From: Microbacterium sp. B35-30
GTDB taxonomy: Bacteria; Actinomycetota; Actinomycetes; Actinomycetales; Microbacteriaceae
NCBI RefSeq assembly: GCF_010634855.1
Contig: NZ_MWLQ01000022.1
Coordinates: forward strand, 1 to 64,000
DNA: 64,000 nt
Direction of reading: 5' to 3'
Shown here: positions 43,427 through 52,451 of the stretch, one piece after another
Numbering within the stretch: the stretch's first letter is position 1
How the letters are laid out: the number at the start of each line of letters is the position of its first letter
Notes under the pieces: model-generated
The model's database searches: none
Seen by the model: the letters and a program-made list of their open reading frames with translations, nothing else
Told to the model about the DNA's origin: nothing
Program-made: the position numbers and the translations under genes

Positions 43427-44536
43427 ATGCCCTCACCCACCTTCCGTGTCGGGATCATCGGCACCGGCGGCATCGCCCACGCCCACGCCGAGGCGCTCCA
43501 GAGCCTGGCTCCGCGCGTCGAGATCGCCGGGGTGGTCGATCTCGACCGCGATCGTGCGCTGGAGTTCGCCGAGAGGTTCGGCGTCGACCGGGTCTACCCG
43601 GATGCCGCCGCGCTCTTCGCGAGCGAGCGGCTCGACCTCGTGCACATCTGCACGCCGCCGCAGACGCACACGCCCCTCGCCGTCCAGGCGATGCGCGCGG
43701 GTGTGCCGTCGCTCGTCGAGAAGCCCACCGCGCTCAACCTCGGCGAGGTGGACGAGCTGGCGGTGGTGCAGGCCGAGACGGGCGTGCCGGTGCTGACGGT
43801 GTTCCAGCACCGCTTCGGCGCGGCGGCTCGTCACCTCAAGGCGCTCGCCCGGGCGGGCGAGCTGGGCCGTCCGCTCGTGGCCACGTGCGAGACGCTGTGG
43901 TACCGCCCCGACGAGTACTTCGACGTACCCTGGCGCGGGCGATGGGATGTCGAGGGGGGCGGTCCGACCATGGGCCACGGCATCCATCAATTCGATCTGC
44001 TGTTCGACATCTTCGGCCGTTGGTCTCGAGTGAGCGCGTTCGCGGCGCGGCAGCTGCGGCCGACCGACACCGAGGACGTGTCGATGGCGCTCGTGCGCTT
44101 CGAGAACGACGCGCTCGCGACGGTCGTCAACTCGCTCGTCTCGCCGCACGAGACGTCGCGGCTGCGGTTCGACTTCGAGTACGCGTCAGTGGAGGTGCAG
44201 CACCTCTACGGCTACACGAGCGAGGACTGGACGTTCACCCCGGCCCCGGGCCACGAGCACCTCGCGAGCCGTTGGGCGGAGGGACTCGACAGCGGATCGA
44301 AGAGCGGTCACCTCGACCAGCTGCGGGCGATCTTCGACGCGCTCGACGCCGGTCAAGCACCGGGTGTCGACCTCACGGAAGCCCGGCACACCCTCGAGTT
44401 CGCGGCGGCGACGTACGCGTCGGCGTTCCGTGGCACCACGATCGACGCCGGCGAGCTGGCGGGTGAAGACCCGTTCGTCCGCTCCATGAGCGGCGGGGCC
44501 GTGCCGTGGGCGCCTGTGAAGGAGGTCCTCGTATGA
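43427..44536 (+). CDS. Gfo/Idh/MocA-family sugar oxidoreductase
   Basis: A 369-residue NAD(P)-dependent dehydrogenase. The Rossmann fold is GIIGTGGIAHAHAEALQ, then VVDLDRDRALEFAERFG. LVHICTPPQTHTPLAVQAMRAGVPSLVEKPTALN carries the family EKP motif. In the C-terminal domain, GGGPTMGHGIHQFDLL gives the catalytic-type Asp/His region. Start: AGGAAGAACA before ATG 43427. It overlaps the DUF6807 gene by ATGA. Family members oxidise or epimerise free sugars, inositols or uronates; the exact substrate is not deducible. It is one of two such enzymes in the carbohydrate locus. Confidence 0.9.
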   Translation: MPSPTFRVGIIGTGGIAHAHAEALQSLAPRVEIAGVVDLDRDRALEFAERFGVDRVYPDAAALFASERLDLVHICTPPQTHTPLAVQAMRAGVPSLVEKPTALNLGEVDELAVVQAETGVPVLTVFQHRFGAAARHLKALARAGELGRPLVATCETLWYRPDEYFDVPWRGRWDVEGGGPTMGHGIHQFDLLFDIFGRWSRVSAFAARQLRPTDTEDVSMALVRFENDALATVVNSLVSPHETSRLRFDFEYASVEVQHLYGYTSEDWTFTPAPGHEHLASRWAEGLDSGSKSGHLDQLRAIFDALDAGQAPGVDLTEARHTLEFAAATYASAFRGTTIDAGELAGEDPFVRSMSGGAVPWAPVKEVLV

Positions 44537-45447
44537 GCACGTTGCGCCTCACGCATGAGCTGGGCTCGTCGGTCACCGTCCGCGACGGCGACGTCGACCT
44601 CTTCACGTACGTCTACCAGCCGTCGACGGCGGCGCTGGAGTCGCCCAAGCCGTACCTGCACCCCCTCCGTACGCGTCGCGGCGACCTGGTCAGCCTGTTC
44701 CGCCCGCACGACCACGTGTGGCACAAGGGCATCGCCTGGTCACTGCCGGTCGTGAACGACGAGAACTTCTGGGGTGGACCGACGTACGTCCACGGGCAGT
44801 TCTACGTGCAGCTGCCCAACAACGGCGTGCAGCAGCACGAGGGCGCGATCGACCTGGAGACCGGCGACCGCGCGCGCATCTCGCACGAGCTGCGCTGGAT
44901 CACCGAGGTGGGCGGCGTGCTCTTCGCCGAGCAGCGGGCGCTGACCGCCGAGGTCGTCTCGGACGAGGCGTGGGCGCTCACGTTCGACACGCGGCTGACG
45001 AACGTGTCGGGCGCGCCGATCGCCATCGGATCGCCCACGACGAGGGGACGCGAGAACGCCGGCTACGGCGGGCTGTTCTGGCGGGGGCCACGTTCGTTCA
45101 CGAACGGCACGCTCGTCGGGCCTGGCGCATCGGGCGCGGGCGACGACGTGCGAGGGTCACGCCACGAGTGGATGGGGTTCGTCGGCCGGCACGACGACAT
45201 CGACGCGACCTCGCTCGTGCTGATGCTCGACGACGCGTCGAACCCTCATCATCCGCCGCAGTGGTTCGCGCGCTCGGAAGAGTTCGCGGCCCTCAATCCC
45301 GCGCCCTTCTTCAGCGAAGAGGTCGTCGTCGCACCGGGCGAGACGGTGCGCTTCCGGTACGCGGTGGGCATCGCCGACGGGGGAGCGGAGGCCGCCGAGC
45401 CCCTCGCGGGCGTTCTTCGCGGCATCCTGGAACCGGTCGCCGTCTGA
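44533..45447 (+). CDS. DUF6807 (PmoA-like) family protein
   Basis: A 304-residue beta-rich protein; the start overlaps the oxidoreductase stop (ATGA) with AAGGAGG upstream. It matches the family once labelled methane oxygenase PmoA, now DUF6807: PYLHPLRTRRGDLVSLFRPHDHVWHKGIAWS, NFWGGPTYVHGQ, NVSGAPIAIGSPTTRGRENAGYGGLFWRGPRSF. The fold resembles galactose mutarotase-type beta sandwiches with His-rich pockets (HDHVWHKG). It has nothing to do with methane oxidation. Members almost always lie next to Gfo/Idh/MocA enzymes, as here, in carbohydrate loci. Cytoplasmic; function unknown. Confidence 0.8.
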   Translation: MSTLRLTHELGSSVTVRDGDVDLFTYVYQPSTAALESPKPYLHPLRTRRGDLVSLFRPHDHVWHKGIAWSLPVVNDENFWGGPTYVHGQFYVQLPNNGVQQHEGAIDLETGDRARISHELRWITEVGGVLFAEQRALTAEVVSDEAWALTFDTRLTNVSGAPIAIGSPTTRGRENAGYGGLFWRGPRSFTNGTLVGPGASGAGDDVRGSRHEWMGFVGRHDDIDATSLVLMLDDASNPHHPPQWFARSEEFAALNPAPFFSEEVVVAPGETVRFRYAVGIADGGAEAAEPLAGVLRGILEPVAV

Positions 45448-45465
45448 CAGCCCGAAAGGAACGCC

Positions 45466-46206
45466 ATGCCTCTCACCCCGCCGAGCTTCCCCGGCGCGAC
45501 GTCCGTCACCCTGCTCGATGTCTACGACGACGCCGCGCCCGACGGGCTGCACGGCGGCAGCCCCCACATGCACCTCGCCTCGACCGAGTGCTACGTCGTG
45601 GTCGGCGGCCGGGGCGAGCTCCACACGATCGACGCCGGAGGTGCGCGGGAGACCGAGCTCGGTGAGGGATCGGTGGTGTGGTTCACGCCGGGCACCATCC
45701 ACCGCGCCGTCAACCACGGCGACCTCAAGGTGCTCGTGGTCATGGGCAACGCCGGGCTGCCGGAGGCGGGCGACGCCGTCATGACGTTCCCGGCCGACAT
45801 CGTGGCGGATCCCGAGCGGTACGCCGCGGCGGCGACGCTGCCGGCAGCGCCGCTCCAGGCGAGGGCGGATGCCGCGGCCCGGCGCCGCGACCTCGCCGTC
45901 GAGGGCTATCTGCGGCTCCGTGCGGCCGTGGACGCGGGCGATCTCGCACCTCTCCGCGACTTCCACGCCGCCGCGGCGGCCCTCGTGAAGCAGCGCGCGG
46001 CCGCGTGGACCGGAATCGTCGAACGCGGCCCCGCCGCGCAGGCCGCCCACAGCCTCGACATCACCAGGGCCCTCGCCCGCGGCGACGCCGCGCACCTCGC
46101 CTCGGCGGCGGTGTCCGAGGCGCCGGCGCTGACCGGCGAGCGCGGCTTCGGCATGTGCGGACGCCTGCGCGCCTACGAGGTGAGCGATCCCCGCGGGCCC
46201 CGCTGA
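45466..46206 (+). CDS. Cupin-domain protein
   Basis: A 246-residue protein with AAAGGAACGCC before ATG. The cupin barrel covers residues 1-105: LHGGSPHMHLASTECYVVVGGRGELHTI is motif 1 (HxH, Glu) and VVWFTPGTIHRAVNHGDLKVLVVMG is motif 2 (His), so a metal site is likely. The second half is a helical Ala/Arg-rich domain (ARRRDLAVEGYLRLRAAVDAGD). Cupins with such tails accompany DUF6807 and oxidoreductase genes and may act as sugar isomerases or sensors. It is the last gene of the operon; the opened terminator/repeat element begins 8 bp after its stop. Confidence 0.8.
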   Translation: MPLTPPSFPGATSVTLLDVYDDAAPDGLHGGSPHMHLASTECYVVVGGRGELHTIDAGGARETELGEGSVVWFTPGTIHRAVNHGDLKVLVVMGNAGLPEAGDAVMTFPADIVADPERYAAAATLPAAPLQARADAAARRRDLAVEGYLRLRAAVDAGDLAPLRDFHAAAAALVKQRAAAWTGIVERGPAAQAAHSLDITRALARGDAAHLASAAVSEAPALTGERGFGMCGRLRAYEVSDPRGPR

Positions 46207-46213
46207 CCCGGGA

Positions 46214-46527
46214 CGATTCCGGATGCCGCGGGCCGCATGGCCCGCAACTCTCGGACCGCACCCGCGACAGCGAGCGGTTGGGGGCCGATGTCCGGACAAC
46301 GCCGGATTCCGGGACCCCATAACCCGCAACTCTCGGACCGCACCCGCGACGGCGAGCGGTTGGGGGCCGATGTCCGGACAACGCCGGATTCCGGGGCCCC
46401 ATAACCCGCAACTCCCGGACCCCACCCGCGACGGCGAGCGGTTGGGGGCCGATGTCCGGACAACGCCGGGTTCCGGGGCCCCATAACCCGCAACTCCCGG
46501 ACCCCACCGCCGCGGCATCCGGAATCG
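46214..46527. repeat. 82-bp tandem repeat array inside an 18-bp inverted repeat
   Basis: Three full 82-bp units start at 46241, 46323 and 46405, and a partial one at 46487. They differ by few bases. Each contains the palindrome TGTCCGGACA (46289, 46371, 46453). The array is bounded by a perfect 18-bp inverted repeat, CGATTCCGGATGCCGCGG (46214-46231) and its complement (46510-46527). This is the same kind of sequence as the terminator stems at 49284 and 61243. The period is not a multiple of three, so coding is unlikely. It occupies most of the 533-bp gap after the cupin gene; 46528-46739 shows no further gene. Confidence 0.9.
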
Positions 46528-46739
46528 ATCAATCCGCTGAGAGAGCGCGATGAACCTGCCGAAGCCGCCAGGGCGGGGTGCGCCCGGGCTCTAGGCTGGG
46601 TGGCACAAGGGGAGTACTCCCGCCTGCGGCACGCTCGTCACTACGGATCCAGCGCCGGATCCCGGGCTGCCGGCCCTTCGGGGTGGAGGAGACCTTGGCG
46701 ATCTTCGTCTCGCCACGTCTCCGACAGGAAGGAACCCCT

Positions 46740-47624
46740 ATGGGCTCGCTCAACCGCATCTTCGACCTCGCCGCCAAGGCGCTCGACTCGTCCGGCTCGT
46801 CGTCCTCGACGCGCGGCGGAAGCCGCGACTGGCGGTCGATGGTCCGCGATGTCGCCGGCGCGGTCACCGGTGACGGCAAGCCGGCGGCCCCCTCTCACGC
46901 GCCGGCCGGGCAGACGCCGTACGCCGCGCAGCCGCCGGCTCACCACGCCGCGCCGGGCGTCGGGCTGACCCCTCCGCCGGCGGCCGGCTCGTGGGCGCCG
47001 CCCGGTGCCGCCGCCGCGCCTCCGGCAGCGCCGGCGGGCGTCGCACCCACCGCCGCGGACCGTGCGGCCATCGCCCGCTACGAGTATCTCCTGCAGACGT
47101 CCGACCCGCACCAGGTGGAGGCGATCCACCGTGAGGCCTTCGCCCGCCTCACCCCGCAGCAGCGGGCGCAGGTGCAGGCCGGCATGCGGTCCGAGCTCCG
47201 GCCCGCCGAGCAGCCGCGCACGGCGGACGCCCCCGACCTCGCGCGCGCCGCCGCCCGCACCGAAGCCGTGCGGCCCGGCACGATGGCGGGACTGCTCGCG
47301 CGCGTCGGGCGTGGCTCGCGTGCAGGGTCGGCCGGCGGAATGGGCCGCAGTGCCGCCCTGGTCGGCGCGGGCGGAATGCTGGGCGCCGTCGCCGGCGCCG
47401 CCGTCGTGAGCACCGTCGCGGCGCCGATCCTGGCGCAGGCCGTCACATCCGGCATCGACTTCGATGCGATCGCGAGCGGCGTCGATCTGGACGCCATCGC
47501 GGGCGGCGTCGACTTCGGAGCGGCCGGCGATCTCGTCTCGGGTGCCGGCGAGACCGTCTCGGGCCTCGGCGACCAGCTGTCGAACTTCGAGCTCCCCGGT
47601 CTCGGCGACTTCTTCGGGAACTGA
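46740..47624 (+). CDS. Conserved-type protein with Pro/Ala linker and hydrophobic helix, function unknown
   Basis: A 294-residue protein with an AGGAAGGAA ribosome site at ATG 46740. The N-terminal region (MGSLNRIFDLAAKALDSS, DWRSMVRDVAGAVTG) is followed by a Pro/Ala-rich linker (residues 55-105). A conserved-looking core comes next (RAAIARYEYLLQTSDPHQVEAIHREAFARLTPQQRAQVQ). A Gly/Ala hydrophobic stretch (ALVGAGGMLGAVAGAAVVSTVAAPIL) could cross the membrane. The tail has VDLDAIAGGVDFG-type near-repeats. I recall similar proteins in other Microbacterium genomes, sometimes mislabelled as cation ATPases. No function can be assigned. Confidence 0.75.
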   Translation: MGSLNRIFDLAAKALDSSGSSSSTRGGSRDWRSMVRDVAGAVTGDGKPAAPSHAPAGQTPYAAQPPAHHAAPGVGLTPPPAAGSWAPPGAAAAPPAAPAGVAPTAADRAAIARYEYLLQTSDPHQVEAIHREAFARLTPQQRAQVQAGMRSELRPAEQPRTADAPDLARAAARTEAVRPGTMAGLLARVGRGSRAGSAGGMGRSAALVGAGGMLGAVAGAAVVSTVAAPILAQAVTSGIDFDAIASGVDLDAIAGGVDFGAAGDLVSGAGETVSGLGDQLSNFELPGLGDFFGN

Positions 47625-47733
47625 GCGCGCCGCCGCTCCCTCTTCCCCAGGTGCCACAGGGCGTTGTAGGTTCCGGTCAGGCGCCAGACTCGGCGTCGAC
47701 ACCTCACCACTCCCGAACCCCTGAGGAGCACCA

Positions 47734-49278
47734 GTGAACCATCGCACCCGACGCCGTGGCACGATCGCGGCGTCCGCAGTCATCATCGGCGGCCTGACCG
47801 TCGCCGCGGTCGGCGCTCCCGCGCTGGCGGCACCCGCCACCGACACCACTGCGTTGACCGACGCCGTGACCGCGGCCGGGCTCCAGACCCATCTGGCGGC
47901 GCTCCAGGCCATCGCGGATGCCAACGGCGGCAACCGTGCGGCCGGTACCAGCGGCTACGAAGCATCGCTCGAGTACGTGAAGTCGACGCTGGAAGCCGCA
48001 GGCTACCTGACGACCGTTCAGCCGTTCTCGTACGAGCTCGTCGACTACGAGGGATCCACACTCACCCAGACCGCACCCGGCGAAGTGTCCTACGCCTTCG
48101 TAGACGACTTCTACCCGATGGACTACACCGGCAGCGGCGTCGTCGAGGCGGCCGTACAGGCGGTCGACGTGAATCTCGCGGGGGACCGCGCATCCACGAG
48201 CGGCTGCGAGACCACGGACTTCGCGAACTTCGTCGAGGGGTCGATCGCGCTCATCCAGCGCGGGTCGTGCGACTTCAGCGTCAAGGCGGCCAACGCCGTC
48301 GCCGAAGGAGCGGTCGGCGTCATCATCTTCAACCAGGGCAACGAGGTGGAAGGCGACGACCGGTTCGGCGTCTTCGGCGGCACGCTCGGCTCGTCGACCT
48401 GGACGGCAACGCCGGTCCCGGTGGTCAGCACCTCGTTCGAGGTCGGCGAAGAGCTCGTCGGCACGAGCGGTCTCGTGGTCGAGATGAACGTGGTGACCAA
48501 CACCACGGCGATCGACACGTGGAACCTGCTCGCCGACACCCCGACCGGACGTACGGATCGCACGGTGATCGTCGGCGCTCACCTCGACTCCGTTCCCGAG
48601 GGCCCCGGCATCAACGACAACGGCTCGGGCACGGCGGCGCTGCTCGAGACGGCGCTGCAGATCGACGCGCTCGGGATCGAAACCGAGAACCGCATCCGGT
48701 TCGCGTTCTGGGGCGGCGAGGAGGACGGGCTGCAGGGCTCCAACTACTACGTGTCGCAGCTGAGCAAGGCCGAGATCAAGCAGCACGCCGTGAACCTGAA
48801 CTTCGACATGCTCGGCTCGCCCAACGGCGGTCGATTCATCTACGACGGCGACGGGGACGGATTCGGCACGACCGGACCGAACGGGTCGGACATCGTGGAG
48901 AGCGTGTTCGAGGACTGGTTCGCCTCACGTGACCTGGCGACCGAGCCCACGGCGTTCGACGGACGCAGCGACTACTTCGCGTTCATCGGGGCGGGCATCC
49001 CGGCGGGCGGCCTGTTCTCGGGTGCGGAGGACATCAAGACGGCGGACCAGGTGGTCCTGTACGGCGGGACTGCCGGTGTCGCGTTCGATCCCTGCTACCA
49101 CCAGCCGTGCGACACCATCGTCAACATCGACCCGGTGCTCTTCGAGCAGATGGCTGATGCCGCCGCGCACGCGACGCTCGTCTTCGCCGAGACCGAGTCC
49201 GCGGTGAACGGCACTGCCAAGGGCAAGGCGCTCGGGCAGTGGTCGCCCGCCTTCAAGGGAGACCGCGCGCTGCGCTGA
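47734..49278 (+). CDS. Secreted M28 aminopeptidase with PA domain
   Basis: A 514-residue exported zinc peptidase; GTG start after GAGGAGCACCA. The signal peptide is about residues 1-33 (IAASAVIIGGLTVAAVGAPALAAP). A PA domain occupies about 130-240 (GSIALIQRGSCDFSVKAANAVAEGAVGVIIFNQGN). The catalytic domain holds the two-zinc site: VIVGAHLDSV, GINDNGSGTAALLE, FAFWGGEEDGLQGS, NFDMLGSPN and CYHQPCDTI. This matches Streptomyces griseus aminopeptidase-like enzymes, which remove large hydrophobic N-terminal residues outside the cell. No anchor is seen. A strong bidirectional terminator follows. Confidence 0.93.
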   Translation: MNHRTRRRGTIAASAVIIGGLTVAAVGAPALAAPATDTTALTDAVTAAGLQTHLAALQAIADANGGNRAAGTSGYEASLEYVKSTLEAAGYLTTVQPFSYELVDYEGSTLTQTAPGEVSYAFVDDFYPMDYTGSGVVEAAVQAVDVNLAGDRASTSGCETTDFANFVEGSIALIQRGSCDFSVKAANAVAEGAVGVIIFNQGNEVEGDDRFGVFGGTLGSSTWTATPVPVVSTSFEVGEELVGTSGLVVEMNVVTNTTAIDTWNLLADTPTGRTDRTVIVGAHLDSVPEGPGINDNGSGTAALLETALQIDALGIETENRIRFAFWGGEEDGLQGSNYYVSQLSKAEIKQHAVNLNFDMLGSPNGGRFIYDGDGDGFGTTGPNGSDIVESVFEDWFASRDLATEPTAFDGRSDYFAFIGAGIPAGGLFSGAEDIKTADQVVLYGGTAGVAFDPCYHQPCDTIVNIDPVLFEQMADAAAHATLVFAETESAVNGTAKGKALGQWSPAFKGDRALR

Positions 49279-49283
49279 CGGTA

Positions 49284-49322
49284 GGAGGAACGGATGCCGC
49301 GGCCCGCGGCATCCGTTCCTCC
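49284..49322. terminator. Bidirectional terminator
   Basis: A 19-bp perfect inverted repeat, GGAGGAACGGATGCCGCGG with CCGCGGCATCCGTTCCTCC, between the convergent aminopeptidase and dehydrogenase genes. The GGATGCCGCGGCATCC heart recurs in other hairpins of this window. Confidence 0.85.
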
Positions 49323-49351
49323 CGATGCGTGCTCGCGTCAGCCGGCGGCGC

Positions 49352-50362
49352 TCAGGCGATCCGGGCGAGATCGGGCGACGTGACCTCGTCCGCGAGCTCG
49401 CCGGTCCGCACGAACCGCGCAACCTCGGCCGCCACGTGGTGTCCGATGCGGCGCAGCTCGTTGCCGATCGACCCCGCGATGTGAGGCGTGAGCGTCGCCC
49501 CCGGCAGGGAGAAGAGCGGATGCCCCGCCGGCAGGGGCTCGGGATCCGTCACATCAAGCACGGCTCGAAGCCGGTCGGCGCGGAGCTCGTCGACCAGTGC
49601 TTCGGTGTCGACGAGCGAGCCGCGCGCCGTGTTGATGAGGGTGGAGCCGTCGGCCATGAGGGCGAGCTCGTCCCGGCCGATCATGCGGTACGTCTCGGGC
49701 AGCGCCGGCGCGTGGATCGTGACCACCTGCGAGCGGGCGAGAAGCTCCGGCAGCGAGACGAGTTCTGCCCCGAGCTCGGCGGCGTCTACGGCGGACAGCG
49801 ACGGATCGACGAGCAGGCACTCGATGTCGAAGGGTTGGAGCAGTTCCAGCACTCGTCTGCCGATCCTCGACGCCCCGACCACCCCCACGGTGATGCCGAA
49901 CGCGCCCACGTCGCCGCGCGGACGGGCGGCGAGCATGTCCTGCGTGCGCCGGAAGTCATGGGCGGAGCGCAGCACGTCACTCGCGCTCAGCAGGATGGTC
50001 GCGAGCGTGTACTCCGCGACGGGGACGGCGTTCGCGCCGGCGGCGCTGGACACGCGGATGCCGCGTTCCCAGACCGCCGCGGTGACCAGTCGCTTCACCG
50101 ACCCCGCGGCGTGCACCACGGCACGCAGCCGGGGCCAGTTCGCGAGCACCGCCTCGTCGAGTCGCGGGGCGCCCCAGCCGGTGATGAGGATCTCGGTATC
50201 GGCGGTCGACGCCGGAACGGCGGGGAGGCCGGGAGTCAGCACCGACTCGTGCACGGCGACGACGCGGTCGAGGTCGCGGCGTGCGCGGGTGCCGAAGAGG
50301 TCTGCCGCGAGCTGCGGCGACTCCATCGCGAGCAGCGCCTGCGGGCGCGACTCCGGGTTCAC
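49352..50362 (-). CDS. D-2-hydroxyacid dehydrogenase family protein
   Basis: A 336-residue NAD-dependent dehydrogenase. GTG 50362 overlaps the DUF2264 stop (GTGA). The nucleotide-binding motif is ITVGVVGASRIGRRVLELLQPFD with an Asp (LLVDPS) for the adenosine ribose. ADGSTLINTARGSLVDTEALVDELRADRLRAVLDVTDPEPL carries the catalytic Arg and the Glu region. The usual His is in LTPHIAGSIGNE. VSSAAGANAVPVAEYTLATILLS is the substrate-side loop. It is co-transcribed with DUF2264, so its substrate may be a keto or hydroxy acid formed from the sugar polymer. Exact chemistry unknown. Confidence 0.88.
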   Translation of the reverse strand: MNPESRPQALLAMESPQLAADLFGTRARRDLDRVVAVHESVLTPGLPAVPASTADTEILITGWGAPRLDEAVLANWPRLRAVVHAAGSVKRLVTAAVWERGIRVSSAAGANAVPVAEYTLATILLSASDVLRSAHDFRRTQDMLAARPRGDVGAFGITVGVVGASRIGRRVLELLQPFDIECLLVDPSLSAVDAAELGAELVSLPELLARSQVVTIHAPALPETYRMIGRDELALMADGSTLINTARGSLVDTEALVDELRADRLRAVLDVTDPEPLPAGHPLFSLPGATLTPHIAGSIGNELRRIGHHVAAEVARFVRTGELADEVTSPDLARIA

Positions 50363-52431
50363 GCACGCACCCCGCCGGTCGGCACGACATCGACGACACC
50401 GTCACTCCAGCGCACCGTGATGCGATCCGCCGCGATCTCGATCAATGGCAGCGCGTTCAGATCGAGGGTGCTCTCCGCGCCGAGCGCCACGAGTGCTGCG
50501 ACGACGTCGCCTTCGGCGGCGGGCACGGTGCCACGGGCCCACGGCGTGACGGAGCCCTCGGCGAAAGGGTCGCCGCCGGTCCGGTGGGCGATGCCGTGCC
50601 GGTCCAAGCCGCGCACTCCGATGACGGCCGACGTCACGCCGTCTTCGCGGGTCGCCGTGGAAGCCGCCGTCGCGCTCCATCGCTCGTCGTGCACGGGCAG
50701 CGCCCAGCCGCCGATGCGGAAGGACCAGGGTCCCTCGGCTTCGGGCCACGCCGCGTCGAGGTCGTCGATCGCCGACGGCTGCGGGGCGGGCGCCACGGCG
50801 TTCCACCATGCCAGCCTGAGCTCCCGGACTCCGTGCACGACCGACGCCACGGTGACGCGCGGCCCACGTCGAAGCGCGGCCCACCCCGCGACGTCGGCGG
50901 CGGCGCCTGCCGTGGCGGGGGTGTCCAGCCAGTGCACCCGCGAGCGGGAGACCGCGACGCGGTCGCCGAGGTGCACCCGCTCGATGCGGTCGCGGTGGGA
51001 GGGCGCTCCGGCGGCATCGAGCAGTGCGACGTGCGATTCGAGAGGCTCGGCGACGCCGCTCAGCGACAGATCGGGGGAGGTCGCCGTCGAGTACCCCAGC
51101 CGGTGGTAGAAGGGGTTGTCGGCGCGCACCCCGCCCGCGGGGCCGCGGAACCCGTCGGAGCCGTGATTGAGCACGCGCGAGATGCCGTCGGCCTCGGAGC
51201 GCACCACCAGCCAGCCCGGCGCCGAGAAGGAGCGCACGCTCACCGACTCGGTCGGTTCGGGGGCGTCCGGCGCACCAGACCGCTCCGCCGCACCAGACCG
51301 CTCCGCCGCAGCAGACCGCTCCGCCGCAGCAGACCGCTCCGCCGCAGCAGACCACTCGGGGTGCTGTTCGGGCAGTAGGAGGCCCATCATCCCCTTGCTC
51401 GCCCAGTAGGTCGACGACGAACCCGTGTACGCCTGGCGCAGCGCGCGGAACTCCCGGTGCCAGCCGATCGAGAGCAGCCCGCGCTCGTCGATCGCTCCGC
51501 CCTCCACGAAGTGGTCGAGGACCGCATCGGCGAGCACTCGAGTGCCTCCCGTCGGCAGCGGCGTCTGGCCGGCGATCGCCCCCGCCCAGAACGGGGCGAG
51601 TGTGGCGAAGCGATAGGTGAGTGAGCGGCCCTGGAAGAGGGGAGCGCCGGTGCCCCCCACGAGATCCCGGGCCTGGTCGAGGAACGCGCGCAGGCGCTCG
51701 CGGTGGATCTGCGGGAGGTCCGCACCGAGGATGCGCGCCTGGAAGAGCGGGTACACGTGCCACGCCCAGCCCGCGTAGTGGTCGAAGTTCTGCTGCGAGC
51801 CGTCCGGTCCGGCGCCGTCCGAGTACCAGCCGTCGCCGCGATAGAGGCTCTCCTGGATCTCGGTGCTGCGATCCAGGTCGTCCTGGCGCCACGGGCCCCC
51901 GACCGACTGCAGGAAGGTCTCGATCACCGTCTGGAACCACGTCCAGTTGTTCGTGTAGCCGCTGGTCCCGACCACTCCGGCGAGCCAGTCCACCGTGCGC
52001 TCCTGCACCGCCGGGTCCAGCCGCTCCCAGAGCCACGGCCGGGTCTCCGACAGCAGGATCGCCACGGATGCCGCCTCGGGCACCGCCTGTCGCCGCTCCG
52101 CGATCGAGGGCCAGCGCTCCGCGTGCGAGGGGTCGGTTCCGGCCGCGAGGCCGCGTGCGTAGCGCTCGATCAGGTGCGCCGGGTCGTCGCCGTCCGCGCC
52201 GCGCGTGCGGAAAGCGGCGAGCAGGCCGGTGCGAGCGAACCCCTCGAGTCCGTCGCTCCACCGCCCGGAGGCGCTGGCCGGGCCCGGCAGCACGATGAGC
52301 GAGCCGCTCGGGGACGCGTACGGGGCGACGCTCTCGAGCAGTCGGTCCGCGAGAGCCTGCCAGCGGCCTCGTCCTGTCGTCGTCGCCACTTCGGGTTCCC
52401 CGTACGTCATCGTCACGCGTCGATCGTGCAT
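50359..52431 (-). CDS. DUF2264 protein, alpha/alpha-toroid type
   Basis: A 690-residue cytoplasmic protein. The start is ATG 52431 (AGGATCGTA upstream) with ATG 52410 as alternative. The N-terminal DUF2264 toroid reads WSDGLEGFARTGLLAAFR, YTNNWTWFQTVIETFLQSVGG, YRGDGWYSDG and QQNFDHYAGWAWHVYPLFQARI. The C-terminal about 280 residues are beta-rich (GWLVVRSEADGISRVLNHGSDGFRGPAGG). The two are joined by a repetitive SAAAER linker encoded by an 18-bp minisatellite. DUF2264 proteins stand in plant-polymer loci and look like glycosidases of the unsaturated glucuronyl hydrolase or heparinase type; activity is unproved. It is divergent from the DeoR/LacI hybrid with a shared-motif site between. Confidence 0.8.
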   Translation of the reverse strand: MHDRRVTMTYGEPEVATTTGRGRWQALADRLLESVAPYASPSGSLIVLPGPASASGRWSDGLEGFARTGLLAAFRTRGADGDDPAHLIERYARGLAAGTDPSHAERWPSIAERRQAVPEAASVAILLSETRPWLWERLDPAVQERTVDWLAGVVGTSGYTNNWTWFQTVIETFLQSVGGPWRQDDLDRSTEIQESLYRGDGWYSDGAGPDGSQQNFDHYAGWAWHVYPLFQARILGADLPQIHRERLRAFLDQARDLVGGTGAPLFQGRSLTYRFATLAPFWAGAIAGQTPLPTGGTRVLADAVLDHFVEGGAIDERGLLSIGWHREFRALRQAYTGSSSTYWASKGMMGLLLPEQHPEWSAAAERSAAAERSAAAERSGAAERSGAPDAPEPTESVSVRSFSAPGWLVVRSEADGISRVLNHGSDGFRGPAGGVRADNPFYHRLGYSTATSPDLSLSGVAEPLESHVALLDAAGAPSHRDRIERVHLGDRVAVSRSRVHWLDTPATAGAAADVAGWAALRRGPRVTVASVVHGVRELRLAWWNAVAPAPQPSAIDDLDAAWPEAEGPWSFRIGGWALPVHDERWSATAASTATREDGVTSAVIGVRGLDRHGIAHRTGGDPFAEGSVTPWARGTVPAAEGDVVAALVALGAESTLDLNALPLIEIAADRITVRWSDGVVDVVPTGGVRA
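51270..51356 (-). repeat. 18-bp minisatellite in the DUF2264 linker
   Basis: About four and a half copies of CGCCGCAGCAGACCGCTC (plus strand), in frame, coding for the SAAAER repeats. Near-identical copies suggest slippage and length variation between strains. Confidence 0.85.
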
Positions 52432-52451
52432 TACGATCCTGTAGCCATCGG

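Noticed and set aside
46289..46462. TGTCCGGACA palindromes as proven binding sites of the locus regulator
   Set aside because: They share only TTGTCCG with sites A-C, too short to claim in a high-GC genome; kept only as a remark.
45157..46518. Minus-strand frames through the 82-bp repeats with repeated peptides
   Set aside because: All three minus frames are open only because the unit lacks stops on that strand; 82 is not a multiple of three, so the peptides shift frame at each unit, and the cupin and DUF6807 genes lie opposite.
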